Positions 19,740-29,898 of a DNA stretch of 57,819 nt are shown here, one piece after another. Every line of letters begins with the position of its first letter. Position 1 is the first letter of the stretch. The stretch is from Pseudomonadota bacterium (GTDB lineage: Bacteria > Pseudomonadota > Alphaproteobacteria > Rhizobiales > Xanthobacteraceae), in the NCBI GenBank assembly GCA_018242205.1, contig JAFECJ010000027.1, positions 1 through 57,819 on the forward strand. Direction: 5' to 3'. Under the pieces are notes generated by a model that saw only the letters and a program-made list of their open reading frames with translations, made no database searches and was not told the DNA's origin. Position numbers and translations under genes: made by a program.

Positions 19740-19769
19740 TGATCGGCGTGCCTCTGATCGGCGTGCCTC
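19740..19769. repeat. perfect 15-bp tandem duplication
   Basis: TGATCGGCGTGCCTC occurs twice without mismatch (19740-19754 and 19755-19769). It lies about 40 bp upstream of the small secreted-protein gene at 19698, within its probable promoter or leader. Confidence 0.8.
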
Positions 19770-19858
19770 ACGGCAACGCCGGTCGAATTCGGAATCGCAG
19801 TCCCCAATTATAGACCGCGCGGCGCGTCGGCGGCGCGGGGCGAAGTGGCCAAGACCAC

Positions 19859-19888
19859 AAAAAACGGCCCGGGAGCCCCGGGCCGTTT
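19859..19888 (-). terminator. Rho-independent terminator of small secreted-protein gene 2
   Basis: A perfect 12-bp stem (19862-19873 with 19877-19888) closes a three-base loop. On the minus strand it is followed by a run of T residues (complement of the A-run at 19859-19864). It lies 17 bp beyond the stop of the gene at 19906-20145. Confidence 0.85.
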
Positions 19889-19905
19889 CGCCGAAATGCA
19901 GCCTG

Positions 19906-20145
19906 TTACCAGCGGCGGCAAACGCGCTCCCAATGACAGCGGCGGCCATACGGCGTCCAGCGGCACACCCGCACCGACCGGCAGCGCACCCGGTGCCGCG
20001 GGCGATAATAGTACTGGGCTTGGTCGATCATGGTCTGGCCGGCGACGGCGCCGTTGATCGCCGAGATCGGCGCGGCATTGGCGGCTGGCGCTGCGGCGAG
20101 CCCGAGGCCGATGGCGAATAGGGACGACAGGATCAGTGCGCGCAT
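19906..20145 (-). CDS. small secreted Cys/Arg-rich protein (paralogue 2)
   Basis: 79 residues. A signal peptide (about 1-24, ending ANAA) precedes a mature protein with YYYRPRHRVRC, RSVRVCRWTPYGRRC and a terminal RVCRRW. Four cysteines match those of the paralogue at 19468. GGAGGAAACTGACA precedes ATG 20145. A perfect 8-bp inverted repeat (20165-20184) lies in its 5' leader. It has its own terminator, so the two genes are separate transcription units. The function is unknown. Confidence 0.75.
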   Translation of the reverse strand: MRALILSSLFAIGLGLAAAPAANAAPISAINGAVAGQTMIDQAQYYYRPRHRVRCRSVRVCRWTPYGRRCHWERVCRRW

Positions 20146-20446
20146 TGTCAGTTTCCTCCAAATAACCGCCGCTATGGCGGCGGTGCTGAGTGCCGAGATT
20201 GCAATCATTGCCGGTTCGCGGCCCGACCGGCTGTGACTGGGATCACAACGAACCGAATTCCTTTTCCGAAGCCGGCGCGGCGGTACCTCCCGGGTGCGGG
20301 CAGGGACTTGTCGTTGCCGCGAAAGCCCGCAAAACAGAACGCGGTCCCCGCTGCTAAGTTCAGACGGTACCCAACGAAATTCGAAGATTGTCTGGCCGGA
20401 GCGTTCATCGCTTGTTCATCGGCTGTGGCCGCAGTACCACCCCGGC

Positions 20447-22732
20447 ATGGCAAAGAAACCGATTCCCCCCGACAAGAGCGGCCCCCCCGGCGGGCTGATC
20501 GAGGACGTGGCGCTGCAGTCCGCGCTGGAAGAGCGCTATCTGGCCTACGCGCTGTCGACGATCATGAACCGGGCGCTGCCCGATGCGCGCGACGGCCTCA
20601 AGCCGGTGCACCGCCGCATCCTGCACGTGATGCGCTCACTGCGCCTCGATCCGGGCGCCGCGTTCAAGAAGTCGGCCAAGGTCGTCGGCGACGTGATGGG
20701 CAACTTCCATCCGCATGGCGACCAGGCGATCTACGACGCCATGGTGCGCCTGGCGCAGGACTTTGCCCAGCGCTACCCGCTGGTCGACGGTCAGGGCAAT
20801 TTCGGCAATATCGACGGCGATAACCCGGCGGCGATGCGTTACACCGAATCCCGCCTGACCGAGGTCGCCAAGCTTCTGCTCGACGGCATCGACGAGGACG
20901 CGGTCGATTTCCGCCCGAGTTATGACGGCTCGAACGACGAGCCGGTGGTGCTGCCAGCGGCCTTTCCCAATCTCCTGGCCAACGGCTCGCAGGGCATCGC
21001 CGTCGGCATGGCGACCTCGATCCCGCCGCACAACATCGCGGAACTCGCCGACGCCGCGCTGCATCTGATCGAGACGCCGAACGCCCGTACCAAGACGCTT
21101 CTGAAATACGTCAAGGGACCGGACTTCCCGACCGGCGGCACCATCGTCGATCCGCCGGAAGCCATTGCCGAAGCCTACAACACCGGCCGGGGCTCGTTCC
21201 GCGTGCGTGCCAAGTGGAACGTGGAAGAGGGCGCCCGCGGCACCTACAACATCGTCATCACCGAGATGCCGTATCTGGTGCAGAAGTCGCGGCTCGTCGA
21301 GAAGCTCGCCGAACTGCTCAACGAGCGCAAGCTGCCGCTGGTCGCCGACATCCGCGATGAATCGGCCGAAGACGTGCGCCTCGTCATCGAGCCGCGCGCC
21401 CGTACCGTCGATGCCACCATCCTGATGGAGTCGCTGTTCAAGCTCACCGAGCTCGAAACCCGCATTCCGCTCAACATGAACGTGCTGGTGAAAGGCCGCG
21501 TGCCGAAGGTTCTCGGTCTCGCCGAAGCGCTGACCGAATGGCTCGAGCATCGCCGCGACGTGCTGCTGCGGCGCTCCAACCATCGCCTGGCCGAGATCGA
21601 GCATCGCCTCGAAGTGCTGGGCGGCTATCTGGTCGCCTATCTCAATCTCGACAAGGTCATCAAGATTATCCGCACCGAGGACGAGCCCAAGCCCGTCCTG
21701 ATCAAGACCTTCAAGATCACCGAGGTGCAGGCCGACGCCATCCTCAACATGCGGCTGCGCAATTTGCGCAAGCTCGAGGAAATGGAAATCCGCGGCGAGG
21801 AGAAGAAGCTCACCGAGGAGCGCGCCGGCCTCAAGAAGCTGATCGGTTCGACCGACCTGCAGTGGAAGGCGATCGCCGCGCAGGTCAAGGAGTTGAAAAC
21901 GCAGTTCGGTCCCAAGACCGAACTCGGCCGCCGCCGCACCGATTTCTCGACCGCGCCGGAGCACGACGAGGCGGCGATCGAGGAAGCGCTCGCCGTGCGC
22001 GAGCCGATCACCGTGGTGGTGTCGGAGAAGGGCTGGATCCGCGCACTGCGCGGTCACCAGTTCGATCTGTCCGGCGTGTCGTTCAAGACCGACGACGCCT
22101 TGAAGTTCGCATTCCAGACCGAGACCACGGCCAAGATCCTGATCTTCGCCGGCAACGGCAAGTTCTACACGCTCGAAGCATCGAAGCTGCCGGGCGGCCG
22201 CGGTCATGGCGAACCGATCCGCATGTTCTTCGACATCGAGGCCGATTACGACATCGTCGCCGGTCTCGCCTATCAGGGCGGCCGCAAGTTCGTGGTGGCG
22301 AGCTATCAGGGCAACGGCTTCGTCGTGCCGGAAGACGAGTGTCTCGGCACGACGCGCAAGGGCAAGCAGGTCTTGAACATCAAGGCGCCGGACAAGGCGG
22401 TGGCGATGACCGTGATCGACGGCGATACGCTCGCCGTGATCGGCGAGAACCGCAAGATGGTCATCTTCCCGCTCGATCAGGTGCCGGAGATGACGCGCGG
22501 CCGCGGCGTGCGCCTGCAGCGCTATCTGCAGAAGGGCCTGTCCGACATCACCACATTCAAGGCGGCCGAGGGTCTGTCCTGGGTTGATGGCGCCGGCCGG
22601 ACGCAAACGCTGACCATGAAAGAGCTCAAGGACTGGCACGCCAACCGCGCCGATGCCGGCCGCATCGCCCAGGGCCTGCCCAAGAACAACAAGTTCAAGG
22701 GCGTACCGGCGGCGAAGAAGGCGGAAGAGTAG
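20447..22732 (+). CDS. parC: DNA topoisomerase IV subunit A
   Basis: 761 residues. The breakage-reunion subunit that decatenates daughter chromosomes with ParE. The active-site tyrosine is Tyr132 in [10 protein letters not shown]. The quinolone-resistance region is [21 protein letters not shown]-terminal beta-pinwheel domain (about 500-740) is shorter and less repetitive than in GyrA and has no clear GyrA box, which supports ParC over GyrA. ATG 20447 fits the family N-terminus. parE is not in the window. The 20209-20446 gap shows no gene. Confidence 0.93.
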   Translation: MAKKPIPPDKSGPPGGLIEDVALQSALEERYLAYALSTIMNRALPDARDGLKPVHRRILHVMRSLRLDPGAAFKKSAKVVGDVMGNFHPHGDQAIYDAMVRLAQDFAQRYPLVDGQGNFGNIDGDNPAAMRYTESRLTEVAKLLLDGIDEDAVDFRPSYDGSNDEPVVLPAAFPNLLANGSQGIAVGMATSIPPHNIAELADAALHLIETPNARTKTLLKYVKGPDFPTGGTIVDPPEAIAEAYNTGRGSFRVRAKWNVEEGARGTYNIVITEMPYLVQKSRLVEKLAELLNERKLPLVADIRDESAEDVRLVIEPRARTVDATILMESLFKLTELETRIPLNMNVLVKGRVPKVLGLAEALTEWLEHRRDVLLRRSNHRLAEIEHRLEVLGGYLVAYLNLDKVIKIIRTEDEPKPVLIKTFKITEVQADAILNMRLRNLRKLEEMEIRGEEKKLTEERAGLKKLIGSTDLQWKAIAAQVKELKTQFGPKTELGRRRTDFSTAPEHDEAAIEEALAVREPITVVVSEKGWIRALRGHQFDLSGVSFKTDDALKFAFQTETTAKILIFAGNGKFYTLEASKLPGGRGHGEPIRMFFDIEADYDIVAGLAYQGGRKFVVASYQGNGFVVPEDECLGTTRKGKQVLNIKAPDKAVAMTVIDGDTLAVIGENRKMVIFPLDQVPEMTRGRGVRLQRYLQKGLSDITTFKAAEGLSWVDGAGRTQTLTMKELKDWHANRADAGRIAQGLPKNNKFKGVPAAKKAEE

Positions 22733-22766
22733 GGCGCAGGCGCGGCGCGCACCGAACGGTGCGCGC

Positions 22767-23207
22767 TTATGCCTTCGGCTTCACCGTCTTCCACACGCCC
22801 TGCGCCGTCGCCACCACACGGCTGCCGACGACGAGGTCGGCGGCCATGAACACCACCGAGCGGGTGCGGCGCACGACCCGGCACTTCGCCTCGACGAATT
22901 CGCCGATCTGCACCGCATCGACGAAATGCACGTCGAGCTGCACCGTGGCCTGCGGCTGCTGGCCGTTGGCGTACCAGCAGGTCATGCCCATCGACCGGTC
23001 GGCGAAGGTCATCAGCATGCCGCCTTGGACGACGCCGCGGCGGTTGTGATGCTTGGGCTCGGCCATGAAGGCATAGCGGAAGGCCTCGCCGTCGGGCCGC
23101 TGCCAGAACGGGCCGACCAGGCCGATGAAGCCTTCATCGCTGTAGGGCGTCCAGCCGGCGGCGGCGGGATCGAACGGCGCGATCGGCGGATTTTCGGCGT
23201 CTGACAT
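22767..23207 (-). CDS. PaaI-like hotdog-fold thioesterase
   Basis: 146 residues of single hotdog domain. HNRRGVVQGGMLMTFAD carries the conserved Gly-Gly/Asp region around the catalytic site, and TVQLDVHFVDAVQIGEFVEA is the typical second strand pair. Members hydrolyse acyl-CoA thioesters, often aromatic or medium-chain. The substrate is unknown. It converges with parC (34 bp between stops). Confidence 0.85.
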   Translation of the reverse strand: MSDAENPPIAPFDPAAAGWTPYSDEGFIGLVGPFWQRPDGEAFRYAFMAEPKHHNRRGVVQGGMLMTFADRSMGMTCWYANGQQPQATVQLDVHFVDAVQIGEFVEAKCRVVRRTRSVVFMAADLVVGSRVVATAQGVWKTVKPKA

Positions 23208-23301
23208 GAACTCGTCCTGGAACGGGGCCTCGCCGATAACACGGCGCGCCGTCGGCCGATATCCAAAGCTGCGCGCGGGCGGCCCGTGGCCGGCGCATAT
23301 C

Positions 23302-25542
23302 TCAGCCGACGACGAACACCAGCGATTGCGGCGACTTCTCCAGCAGCGCCGCGGCGGTGTCGCCGAAATTCAGCTTCTCGCCGGGGCGCCGCGCCGTGCC
23401 CATCACGATCAGGTTGTGCTTGCGCCGCGCCGCTTCCTTGACGATCGCGACGTCTGCGGCGTCGTTGGCGCGCACCGCGCTGCGGATATCGACCGCGTAG
23501 GTCTCGCCCAGGGTGACGATGTCTTTCAGGATCGCTTCCTCGTTGCGCCGCGAGCGTGCCTTGTTGCCGGGTGCGACGTAAAGCGCGGTGACCGGCGCGC
23601 GATTGGCCCGCGCGATGGCGATGGCGACCTCCGCGGCGCGGCGCGACACCTCGGTGCCGTTGACTGGCACCAGGATGCTGATGGTGCCGTGCAGCGGGTG
23701 CTTGCGGTGCTCGTCGCGGGCGTCGGTGATGATAAGCGGCCCTTCGAAACCGGCCGCCAGATTGGTGACGTCGTCGTGGAACTGGTTCTTCCGAGCGATC
23801 ATCTTGTCCAGCCCGACGATCATCGCGCCGTAGCCTTTCTTGGCTTCCTCGGCGACCGCCTCGCTGCTCGGCTGCTGCACCACGGTTGAAACCTCGATCT
23901 TCAGATCGGCCTGTTCCTCGACGGTCTTGGTGTGTTCGGCGCGCTCGGCGACTTCCTTGACGGTGCTCGCCGCGTCTTTCGCCTTGGCCGTTTCCGCCTT
24001 GATCACCTTCTTGTCGTCGACATTGCCGGCGGTGATGTGCATGACCGTGGTCGGCATTTCCTTGGTCGCGGCGATGATGCCGGCGATGCGGCTGGCGAAG
24101 GTGCCGTTGGTGGAATCGTCGACGGCGAGCAGCAGACGCTCGAGATTGGGCAGGAAGCCTTTCTCCTCGAGCTCCTCGCGGTCGAGCCGCTGCTTTTCCT
24201 CCTTGCTCATCGGAATGCGCGACAGCGCCCAGCGCAAGGTCGGCGGCATCGCCATGGTGGTGATGACGGCCATGGCGACGATCATCGTGAACAGGTTGGG
24301 CGTCAGCGCACCCATCGACAGGCCGACCGACGCGATGATGACTTCGGTCGAACCGCGGGCATTCATGCCGCAGGCCAGCGCGAAGCCTTCGCGCTTTGTC
24401 AGGCCGCCGAGTTCGGCGCCGAGGAAGGCGCCGCCGAATTTGCCGAGACTGGCGATCAGGATGAGGCCGATCGTCGAGATCAGGATTTCAGGATTGGCGA
24501 GGATGGTGAGATCGGCGGAGAGGCCGGCGAGGCCGAAAAACACCGGCGCGAAGAATGCCGTGATGACGCCGCGCAACTGTTCGTCGATGTGCTTGGTCAG
24601 GATCGGCGACTCGCCCACCAGAATGCCGGCGACGAAGGCGCCCAGCACCGAGTGCACGCCGATCAGGTGCGTGGTGAGCGCCATCACAGCCATGATAACG
24701 AGGATGGCGGTAATGACCGCGTATTCGCTGGCCAGCACGTCGTTGGCCCAGCGGATGGCGAAGAACACCAGCCGTCGTCCGATCGTCAGGCTCACCACCA
24801 TGAAGACGAACGTGCCGACGACGCTCTGCGCGATCGACAAGGTGTCGACCTCGCCATGCAGCGCCAGCGAGAAGATGATGGAGACGATGATCCAGCCGAC
24901 GCTGTCGTCGATGATGGCTGAGGCGAGAATGACCTGGCCGACGGTGCGGCGCATGAAGTTCATCTCGCGCACCACCATGGCCACGATCTTGACCGAGGCG
25001 ATGGACAAGGCGGTGCCGATGAAGAGGGCGGTGATCAGCCGGTGATCGGGATGCGGCAGCATGTCGGCGGGCATGACGAATCCGAGTGCGACACCGCAGA
25101 CAAAAGGCACGATGATGCCCATCAGCGACGCATAGACCGAGGCCTTGCCGGTCTTGCGAACCAATTGCAGGTCCGTCTCCATGCCGGTCAGCAGCAGCAG
25201 GAGCAGAATGCCGGCCTGCGAGATGCCGTCGATCATTGCCTTCTGCTCGGGCGATTTCGGGAACATCACGTGCTGCAGGTCGGGGGCGAGCAGGCCAAAG
25301 AAGGAGGGGCCGAGCAGCAGGCCGGCGATCAGTTGTCCCATCACCGCCGGCTGGCCGATTCGGAGCATGGCTTCGCCGAGCAGGCGGCCGGTGAGCATGA
25401 GCGCCGCGAGCTGGGCGATGAATATGACCTCGGACGGGCCTTTGCCGCTTCCGGCGGCCAGCGCCGGTCCGGCCGCGAGCGTCAGCGCACCGAGAACGAG
25501 GCCAAAGCTCGTCCATCCGGTTTTGGTGGTTGGAATGATCAA
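23302..25542 (-). CDS. Kef/CPA2-type cation:proton antiporter with C-terminal Usp domains
   Basis: About 746 residues. The first 440 residues are a CPA2 antiporter with a signal-like first helix, about 12 membrane segments and the DDS motif (SAIIDDSVGW), where Asp pairs define the ion site. The last 300 residues are cytoplasmic and contain two universal-stress-protein-like domains: LLLAVDDSTNGT near residue 470, and a second ending MGTARRPGEKLNFGD, which carries the ATP-binding glycines. A charged Lys/Glu linker joins them. The fusion suggests nucleotide-gated ion exchange. The start is uncertain: TTG 25542 gives a clean signal helix, while an in-frame ATG at 25635 would run into the manganese box. 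Confidence 0.82.
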   Translation of the reverse strand: MIIPTTKTGWTSFGLVLGALTLAAGPALAAGSGKGPSEVIFIAQLAALMLTGRLLGEAMLRIGQPAVMGQLIAGLLLGPSFFGLLAPDLQHVMFPKSPEQKAMIDGISQAGILLLLLLTGMETDLQLVRKTGKASVYASLMGIIVPFVCGVALGFVMPADMLPHPDHRLITALFIGTALSIASVKIVAMVVREMNFMRRTVGQVILASAIIDDSVGWIIVSIIFSLALHGEVDTLSIAQSVVGTFVFMVVSLTIGRRLVFFAIRWANDVLASEYAVITAILVIMAVMALTTHLIGVHSVLGAFVAGILVGESPILTKHIDEQLRGVITAFFAPVFFGLAGLSADLTILANPEILISTIGLILIASLGKFGGAFLGAELGGLTKREGFALACGMNARGSTEVIIASVGLSMGALTPNLFTMIVAMAVITTMAMPPTLRWALSRIPMSKEEKQRLDREELEEKGFLPNLERLLLAVDDSTNGTFASRIAGIIAATKEMPTTVMHITAGNVDDKKVIKAETAKAKDAASTVKEVAERAEHTKTVEEQADLKIEVSTVVQQPSSEAVAEEAKKGYGAMIVGLDKMIARKNQFHDDVTNLAAGFEGPLIITDARDEHRKHPLHGTISILVPVNGTEVSRRAAEVAIAIARANRAPVTALYVAPGNKARSRRNEEAILKDIVTLGETYAVDIRSAVRANDAADVAIVKEAARRKHNLIVMGTARRPGEKLNFGDTAAALLEKSPQSLVFVVG

Positions 25543-25606
25543 CAGATTTGCCCCCGTGCCCCCAGAATTCCGCCCCGAATAACGGGACTCCGGCGCCGAA
25601 GTTCCA

Positions 25607-25647
25607 TTGCTATTGCAATTGCAAATTATTCGCAATAAGGCTATCTA
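25607..25647 (+). promoter_or_regulatory. Mur-type manganese-responsive operator and promoter of mntH
   Basis: TTGCTATTGCAATTGCAAAT (25607-25626) followed by TATTCGCAATAA contains repeated TTGCAA/TGCAA hexamers in direct and inverted orientation, the pattern of Mur (Fur-family) boxes in Rhizobium and Bradyrhizobium. The second TTGCAA (25619-25624) can serve as a -35, with TATCTA 17 bp downstream as a -10, so Mur binding would block polymerase. It lies about 70-100 bp before the mntH start and in the AT-rich spacer from the Kef gene. Confidence 0.65.
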
Positions 25648-25705
25648 TAAGGTCGGCAGAGCTTTCCCACCGGATGCTCGCGACAAACAAGGCTCGAAAT
25701 TTCAG

Positions 25706-27073
25706 ATGGATGCGGTCACCCCCCGGTCGGATGATACGGTCGCTGCAAAGGGCGGTTTCCGCTTCACCCGGACCGGTGACGAGCAAAGAAGCCTGGCGGA
25801 CGTCCATTCGACGATTGCCGTTCCCGCCAAGGGGCAGTGGCTGCGGCGGCTGATCGCGTTCTCGGGCCCTGGTTACATGATTTCGGTCGGCTACATGGAC
25901 CCGGGCAACTGGGCGACCGATCTAGCCGGCGGGTCGAAGTTCGGTTACACGCTGCTCGCCGTCATCATGATCTCGAACCTGATGGCGATCCTGTTACAGG
26001 CGCTGGCGGCGCGGCTGGGCATCGCCACGGGACGGGATCTGGCCCAGGCCTGCCGTGACGCCTATCCGCGGCCGGTGGGCTGGCTGCTGTGGCTGGCCTG
26101 CGAACTGGCCATCATCGCCTGCGATCTCGCCGAGGTCATCGGCACCGCCATCGCGCTCAAGCTGCTGTTCGGCATTCCGCTGGTCGGTGGCGCGCTATTG
26201 ACCGCGCTCGACGCCTTCCTGGTGCTGATGCTGATGAGCCGCGGCTTCCGCTATCTGGAAGCTTTCATCATCGCGTTGCTCTTCGTCATTGGCGTTTGCT
26301 TTGCCGTGCAGATCGCGCTGGCGGCGCCGCCCGTGGCCGCGGTGCTCGGCGGTTTCGTGCCGACGTCGCAGATCGTGACCAATCCCGAGATGCTGTACAT
26401 CGCCATCGGCATCATCGGCGCGACGGTGATGCCGCATAATCTCTATCTGCATTCGGCGATCGTGCAGACCCGCGCCTTCGAGCGCAGCGACGAGGGCAAG
26501 CGCAGCGCCATCCGCTACGCCACCACCGACTCCACCATCGCGCTGATGCTGGCGCTATTCGTCAATGCCGCCATCCTTATCGTCGCCGCCGCGGTGTTTC
26601 ACGCTCATGGCAAGGACGTCGAGGAGATCGAGCAGGCCTATGCACTGTTGTCGCCGTTGCTCGGCGTCGGCATCGCCTCGATCCTGTTCGCGGTGGCGCT
26701 GCTCGCCTCCGGCCTCAACTCGACCGTGACGGCGACGCTCGCCGGGCAGATCGTGATGGAGGGCTTCCTCCATATTCGCCTGCCGCACTGGCTGCGCCGC
26801 CTGATCACCCGCGCCATCGCCATCGTGCCGGTGGTCGTGGTCACCGCGCTCTATGGCGAGAGCGGCACAGCCAAGCTGTTGATCGCCAGCCAGGTCATCC
26901 TGTCGATGCAGTTGCCCTTCGCGGTCATTCCGCTGGTGCAGTTTGTCTCCGACAAGCGCAAGATGGGGACGTTCGCCATCGCACGGCCGGTCGCGGCGCT
27001 GGCCTGGGTGGTCGCCGGCGTGATCGTGGTGCTGAACGTGAAGCTGCTGGTGGAGACGTTCGCGGGCGGGTGA
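25706..27073 (+). CDS. mntH: manganese transporter, NRAMP family
   Basis: 455 residues of proton-coupled Mn2+ importer of the inner membrane. TM1 has the metal-binding DPGNWATDL motif, and TM6 has the MPHNLYLH motif with the second metal ligands. Eleven or so membrane segments follow the standard order. A 50-residue hydrophilic N-terminus precedes TM1. ATG 25706 was chosen over the open frame from 25607 because the latter would translate the operator. A Mur-like box upstream suggests repression when manganese is sufficient. Confidence 0.93.
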   Translation: MDAVTPRSDDTVAAKGGFRFTRTGDEQRSLADVHSTIAVPAKGQWLRRLIAFSGPGYMISVGYMDPGNWATDLAGGSKFGYTLLAVIMISNLMAILLQALAARLGIATGRDLAQACRDAYPRPVGWLLWLACELAIIACDLAEVIGTAIALKLLFGIPLVGGALLTALDAFLVLMLMSRGFRYLEAFIIALLFVIGVCFAVQIALAAPPVAAVLGGFVPTSQIVTNPEMLYIAIGIIGATVMPHNLYLHSAIVQTRAFERSDEGKRSAIRYATTDSTIALMLALFVNAAILIVAAAVFHAHGKDVEEIEQAYALLSPLLGVGIASILFAVALLASGLNSTVTATLAGQIVMEGFLHIRLPHWLRRLITRAIAIVPVVVVTALYGESGTAKLLIASQVILSMQLPFAVIPLVQFVSDKRKMGTFAIARPVAALAWVVAGVIVVLNVKLLVETFAGG

Positions 27074-27075
27074 TC

Positions 27076-28962
27076 TCAGTACGCGGCGTTGAAGCCGAGT
27101 TGCACGCCGTAGCTGGTCGCATTGTTGCGCGCGAATTCGCTGGCGAGAGCGACGATGAGGCGGCTTCTCGTCGCCACCGCCATGCTGGCGCCGGTAGTGA
27201 TCGAGCCCCAGTCCTGACCGAGTTGCACCGCCGGCATGGAATAGCTCGGCGCGGCAATAGTGGTGAGCGACGCGCTGACCCAGCGATCGTCGCCGGCCAA
27301 TTCGTGGTTCCACGCCAGTTTTGCGAACGGATGTAGCCAGCCGGCATCGTAGCTTGCCTGATAGCCGATCTCGCTGACGGCTGAATTGCGGGTCTGGTCG
27401 CCGAACGACAGGCTGGTGAAGCTGCCGCTTTCCGAAAAGGCGCCGACCCTGACGCGCTGGAAGGTCATGCCGGCGAGCGGTCCGCTGCGCAGGCGGCCGA
27501 GCGTGACATCGTAGCCGGCTTGAACGGCGGCGGAATAATTCGAACCGCTGGTACTGCCGTTGTTATGCTGCGTCGTCTGACCGACAGTGACGTCGCGATT
27601 GACGTCGAAATGCATGGCGCCGGCGGTGACCACCGCGTTCAGCCACAGCGGCTCGCTGCGGTAGGCGGCATAGAGCGAGACCGCATAGTCGATCTGCCGG
27701 AAGTTGCCGGCGGTCGAGTAGCTCTGCTTCGTTGTGCCGAAGGAGAGGGCCATGCCACCGATCCAATGCGGCGTGAACGCATAGTCGATGCCGGCGGTGA
27801 CCGCGGTCGGTGTGCCCGGATCGTCGGGAAAGCCATCGCGGTTCGACATCTTCAGCGACGACAGGTCGCCGCCGATCCAGGCGTTGAAGCCGTGCGGCCC
27901 GCGCGGGCCTTGCGACAGCGGAATCTGGGTGAGGATCGAATTAACGATGGCGCGCCGCGTTTGCACCTGCGCTTCCGGCAGGAACGAGATCTGGCTCGGC
28001 GCCACGATCAGGCTGTATTCGTAATCGGCGACGATCTGCTGGCCTGCGGTCGTCAGGTGAACATTGTCGGCGAACAGATGGGTTTGCGCCGCATCGGGCG
28101 AGACGAAAGTCGAGATGGGTGACGTCGGCGAACACAACGTTGCCCAGCCGGAAGTGATGCCCGCCGGCTGCGTGCAGGCAGGGCCGGTGCCGGTGTTGGA
28201 CACGAACTGGAAGCCGAACGACGCCGGATTGGCGAAGATCGCGGTGTAGACCGCGTTGATGTCGGCGGGAATGAAGTTGACACCGTTCGCCGCCAGGCCG
28301 CTCCACACGGTATCGTTATAGAGCGCACGCAGACTCTTGAGATCGCCGGCGCCGAAGGACTGCGGCTGGTTCGGCACGACGATGAAATTTGCGCCGGCAT
28401 TGCGCAGCCGTACGACCGCGCCGACCAGGTCGCTGCCGGCGGTCGTCACATAAGCGGCGCGGCTGCCGGCGGCCAGTTTATTTTCGGCGTAAAGCACGTC
28501 GTTGCCGCCGGTGCTGATGAGATAGAGCGCATTCGGCGCGGCGGCGCCGCCGGTGCTGGCGAGATAATTGCCGATCTGCGTCGCGGTCGGCACGGCGCCT
28601 TGCAGCCCGCCGGTGGCCGGCGTGTTGACCTGACTGTTGCGGGCGTCCCCGGTGGCGTAAATGGTGCCGCCCGGCGTATTGGCGGGCGCAGCGGTGAGGC
28701 CGAATTTTCCGGCCAGCATTTCCGAACTCGACTGGCCGGGGTTGGTGGTGGCCTTGCCGCCGCCGGCCGCGACCGCTGCGGGGAAGTCGGCGTTGAACGT
28801 CGCATTATCCGACATCGGCGCGGCGTTGCGATACCAGCCGCTGTCGATGGTGCTGTCGCCGAAGCCATAAAACTGGGAAAACGTCTGGGCGACCGCGGGT
28901 TCCGCGGCAAGGATTGGTGCCACGATGATGATCGCGGCCGTCAACGCGATACGGACCGACAC
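27076..28962 (-). CDS. GDSL esterase autotransporter (EstA-like)
   Basis: 628 residues. A signal peptide (about 1-25, ending AVAQ) leads into a GDSL/SGNH esterase passenger: Ser37 in GFGDSTIDSG is the nucleophile, the STGGND segment is block III-like, and DNVHLTTAG supplies the Asp-His pair near residue 310. From about residue 370 to the end is a beta-barrel autotransporter domain with alternating hydrophobic strands and a C-terminal tyrosine, typical of outer-membrane barrels. It is therefore a surface-anchored lipase/esterase, like Pseudomonas EstA. It converges with mntH with only two bases between the stops. Confidence 0.9.
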   Translation of the reverse strand: MSVRIALTAAIIIVAPILAAEPAVAQTFSQFYGFGDSTIDSGWYRNAAPMSDNATFNADFPAAVAAGGGKATTNPGQSSSEMLAGKFGLTAAPANTPGGTIYATGDARNSQVNTPATGGLQGAVPTATQIGNYLASTGGAAAPNALYLISTGGNDVLYAENKLAAGSRAAYVTTAGSDLVGAVVRLRNAGANFIVVPNQPQSFGAGDLKSLRALYNDTVWSGLAANGVNFIPADINAVYTAIFANPASFGFQFVSNTGTGPACTQPAGITSGWATLCSPTSPISTFVSPDAAQTHLFADNVHLTTAGQQIVADYEYSLIVAPSQISFLPEAQVQTRRAIVNSILTQIPLSQGPRGPHGFNAWIGGDLSSLKMSNRDGFPDDPGTPTAVTAGIDYAFTPHWIGGMALSFGTTKQSYSTAGNFRQIDYAVSLYAAYRSEPLWLNAVVTAGAMHFDVNRDVTVGQTTQHNNGSTSGSNYSAAVQAGYDVTLGRLRSGPLAGMTFQRVRVGAFSESGSFTSLSFGDQTRNSAVSEIGYQASYDAGWLHPFAKLAWNHELAGDDRWVSASLTTIAAPSYSMPAVQLGQDWGSITTGASMAVATRSRLIVALASEFARNNATSYGVQLGFNAAY

Positions 28963-29040
28963 GCCACTCCCCCGAGCTACGCTCGCTAGAGGTATCCTAG
29001 GGCATCGCGATACCGGAGCCCAGTGACGTTGACGGACTTG

Positions 29041-29790
29041 TTATTTATCCACCAGCGTCCAGCCCGCCGGCATCAGCCGTTCCTGCGGCAGGAAGCGGCC
29101 CTTGTAGTCCATCTTCTTGGAGCCCTGCACCCAGTAGCCGAGATAGACGTAAGGCAGGCCCATCGCCTTGGCGCGGGCGATGTGGTCGAGGATCATGAAG
29201 GTGCCGAGGGAGCGCTCGGCCCCGTCCGGATCGAAGAACGAATAGACCATCGACAGCCCGTCCGACAAAACGTCGGTCAGCGCCACCGCCATGAGCTGGC
29301 CGGCGCCGCGATGGGTGATCCCGGAATCGGCGTCGCGCTTGCGGTAGTTGATGACGCGGGTGTCGACATGGCTGTCTTCGATCATCATCGCGTAATCGAG
29401 CACGGTCATGTCGGCCATGCCGCCGTCGCGGTGCCGGGCGTCGAGATAGGCGCGGAACACCGAATACTGCTCGGAGGTCGGCGCGGGATGGCGCATGTCG
29501 CCGATAATGTCGGCATTGAGCTCGAGATTGCGCCGCATGTTGCGCGACGGCTTGAAGTCGTTGACGACGACGCGCACCGAGACGCAGGCACGGCAGGTCT
29601 CGCAGGCCGGGCGGTAGGCGATCGATTGGCTGCGGCGGAAGCCGCCATGGGTAAGCAGGTCGTTGAGTTCGCCGGCGCGCTCGCCGACCAGATGCGTGAA
29701 CACTTTCCGCTCTTCCTGGCCCTTGAGGTAAGGGCAGGGCGACGGCGCGGTCAGGTAGAATTGCGGCGTGTCGCGGGAGTGCTGGGTCAA
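29041..29790 (-). CDS. bpt: aspartate/glutamate leucyltransferase (Bpt/Ate family)
   Basis: 249 residues. Transfers an amino acid from aminoacyl-tRNA to N-terminal Asp/Glu (leucyl, Bpt) in the N-degron pathway. Cysteine motifs are PCPYL near residue 18 and [16 protein letters not shown] around 60-75; the GNAT-like C-terminal part has [17 protein letters not shown]. The bacterial ATE clade uses Leu-tRNA, but the tRNA used here is inferred. It is probably transcribed after the RDD gene, 108 bp upstream. Confidence 0.9.
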   Translation of the reverse strand: MTQHSRDTPQFYLTAPSPCPYLKGQEERKVFTHLVGERAGELNDLLTHGGFRRSQSIAYRPACETCRACVSVRVVVNDFKPSRNMRRNLELNADIIGDMRHPAPTSEQYSVFRAYLDARHRDGGMADMTVLDYAMMIEDSHVDTRVINYRKRDADSGITHRGAGQLMAVALTDVLSDGLSMVYSFFDPDGAERSLGTFMILDHIARAKAMGLPYVYLGYWVQGSKKMDYKGRFLPQERLMPAGWTLVDK

Positions 29791-29898
29791 GGTGTCAGGG
29801 CCGTGTCGTGAACCTGCCGGGTCGGTATCGCATCCTTCGGGACTCGAGAGAGTCTAGCATTGCGCGGTCTTTCGGTTCCGTCAAAGTGACCGGATTGG

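Noticed and set aside
20636..22639. A 667-codon minus-strand open frame
   Set aside because: It is antisense to parC, with no domain or ribosome site.
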